Source: Gracilinema caldarium DSM 7334 (GTDB taxonomy: Bacteria > Spirochaetota > Spirochaetia > Treponematales > Breznakiellaceae). Taken from it: a stretch of DNA of 64,000 bases. Each line of letters begins with the position of its first letter. The stretch's first letter is position 1. Of this stretch, positions 63,088-64,000 are shown piece after piece. Below the pieces are notes generated by a model. The model had not been told where the DNA came from. It searched no databases and saw only the letters and a list, made by a program, of their open reading frames with translations. The translations under genes and the position numbers were made by a program. Where the stretch lies: assembly GCF_000219725.1 (NCBI RefSeq), contig NC_015732.1, positions 248,001 through 312,000 of the forward strand, given 5' to 3'.

Positions 63088-64000
63088 ATGTATAAGGAAA
63101 AGGAACAGGTACCTGAGTTTGAAGACTTTTATGTACCCTTCGGAGGACATTTACGAGAAGATAATCGATGGGTACGATTAGCCGCAATTATTCCATGGGA
63201 AGAGATAGAAGCTGAATATAAAAAATGTTTTTCAAAACGAATTGGAAGAACAGCCAAGACCGTACGGCTCGCCTTGGGATCATTATTGATAAAAGAGAAA
63301 TTACAATTAACAGATGAAGAAACGGTAGAAACAATACGAGAGAACCATTACCTGCAATATTTTTTAGGATATGAATCTTACAAAGATGAAAAACCCTTTG
63401 ATCCAAGCATGATGGTTCATTTTCGAAAACGGCTTGGACCTGATGCAATAGCACAGATAAATGAGTTGATAGCGAAACGGTATCAAGAACAGGTAGAAGC
63501 AGAATCTGAAAAAAAACAGAACAAAGAAAACCAAAAGGATGACCATGATCATGGAAATCGAGGGCAACTCATTATAGATGCCACGTGCGTCCCCCAGGAT
63601 ATCCGGCATCCCCATGATGTCACTTTATTGGATGAAGCGCGAAGGAAAACAGAAAAGATAATTGATACGTTATATGAAGCGAGTGAGCTCACCATAAAAC
63701 CACGAACCTATAGAAAACAGGCCCGTATCAAATATCTCAATTTTATACGAGGGCGACGAAGAACAAAAAAGAAATACGCAGAGCGATTCGGACCCAACTC
63801 CAATACATACGACGTAATTTACGGACTATCAATGAATTACAAAACAAGGTTCCCAGTACAACGTTGAGTGCAAAACAGCGACGTGATCTTATCGTGATAC
63901 ATGAGGTTTACCGGCAACAGGTACAGATGTATAAGGGAAAGACCCATTCGATATCGGGAAAAATCGTCAGTATCAGTCAACCCCATGTACGACCAATAGC
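63088..64000 (+). mobile_element. Transposase of an IS5/IS1182-like element, in two frames (3' end outside window)
   Basis: The first frame ends at 63867 (259 residues) with a DUF772-like N-terminal domain: FRKRLGPDAIAQINELI, then LIIDATCVPQDIRHP with the first catalytic acid, and DEARRKTEKIIDTLYE. The second frame begins GAA at 63771 and runs open to the window end, continuing EIRRAIRTQLQYIRRNLRTI, later KTHSISGKIVSISQPHVRP. The two frames meet at A_AAA_AAG (63765-63771) in the correct phase for -1 frameshifting. Either programmed frameshift or a homopolymer mutation explains this. Family assignment is tentative. Confidence 0.82.
63765..63771 (+). promoter_or_regulatory. A_AAA_AAG slippery heptamer in transposase
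   Basis: In the zero frame the codons are AAA and AAG preceded by A, exactly the canonical -1 slip site used by IS3-family elements and dnaX. Slipping back one base gives GAA ATA CGC and enters the frame that encodes the transposase C-terminus. Confidence 0.65.

Overview
The window looks like the chromosome of a free-living or gut spirochaete of the Treponema lineage. Supporting points: MurA with aspartate in place of the active-site cysteine, a FapA-type DUF342 protein next to a MinD/FlhG-like ATPase, two OmpA-like envelope proteins, a long variant PRPP synthetase, and a hydrogenase locus of the kind found in fermentative anaerobes. This placement is inferred from gene content; no rRNA or other phylogenetic marker was compared. 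Most of the window is moderately GC-balanced. Roughly 46.0-46.8 and 48.9-50.4 kb are clearly AT-rich and look acquired.

Layout. 0-3.3 kb: SpoIIE-type phosphatase, thioredoxin-like [2Fe-2S] protein and a group B-like [FeFe] hydrogenase, then a SEC-C protein. 3.4-8.7 kb: EamA permease, a large exported HExxH protease-like protein, MurA. 8.7-12.1 kb: three-gene membrane/TPR/J-domain operon. 12.1-12.5 kb: AT-rich gap with two perfect DnaA boxes. 12.5-14.8 kb: envelope-stress-like operon (STAS-zinc ribbon, YbjN-like, PspA, pseudo-receiver winged-helix regulator). 15-21 kb: SDR, TrmJ, an NtrC-like regulator without DNA-binding domain, WecG/TagA-like transferase, RsmE, S41 protease. 21-28 kb: MinD-like ATPase, FapA, Lgt, ThrC. 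28-37 kb: Hsp20, a PRiA4_ORF3 fusion protein, PTS IIA, transketolase, PlsC, glycerate kinase and a CdaR-like regulator with a palindromic operator. 37-45.9 kb: OmpA-like protein, SpeE/SpeD, an AbiE toxin-antitoxin pair behind a 34-bp palindrome, MFS/HD/HAD genes, an aldolase. 46-50.5 kb: PIN toxin-antitoxin and the most interesting locus. 50.5-59.5 kb: AspS, MgtC, and a run of kinase, phosphatase and Prs genes, then a second OmpA-like protein. 59.5-64 kb: accessory island with a frameshifted VapC, a complete VapBC set between large hairpin repeats, tRNA-Ile(CAU) whose 3' end and terminator are duplicated, a shortened CIA30-like gene, and a transposase interrupted at a perfect -1 frameshift heptamer.

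Best candidate for an undescribed system: 46.94-50.50 kb. A C39-like peptidase and an outer-membrane beta-barrel are transcribed leftward. A small secreted protein rich in GxxxG motifs, followed by small membrane proteins, is transcribed rightward. Between them lies TTGACA, a 20-nt spacer containing 13 consecutive G, and TATAAT. The same elements read backwards give a weaker promoter with the same 20-nt spacer. Loss of three G would give the optimal 17-nt spacing in both directions, so slippage in one tract could switch both halves of the locus together. A 16-bp palindrome sits just after the predicted start site, and a strong hairpin follows the peptide gene.
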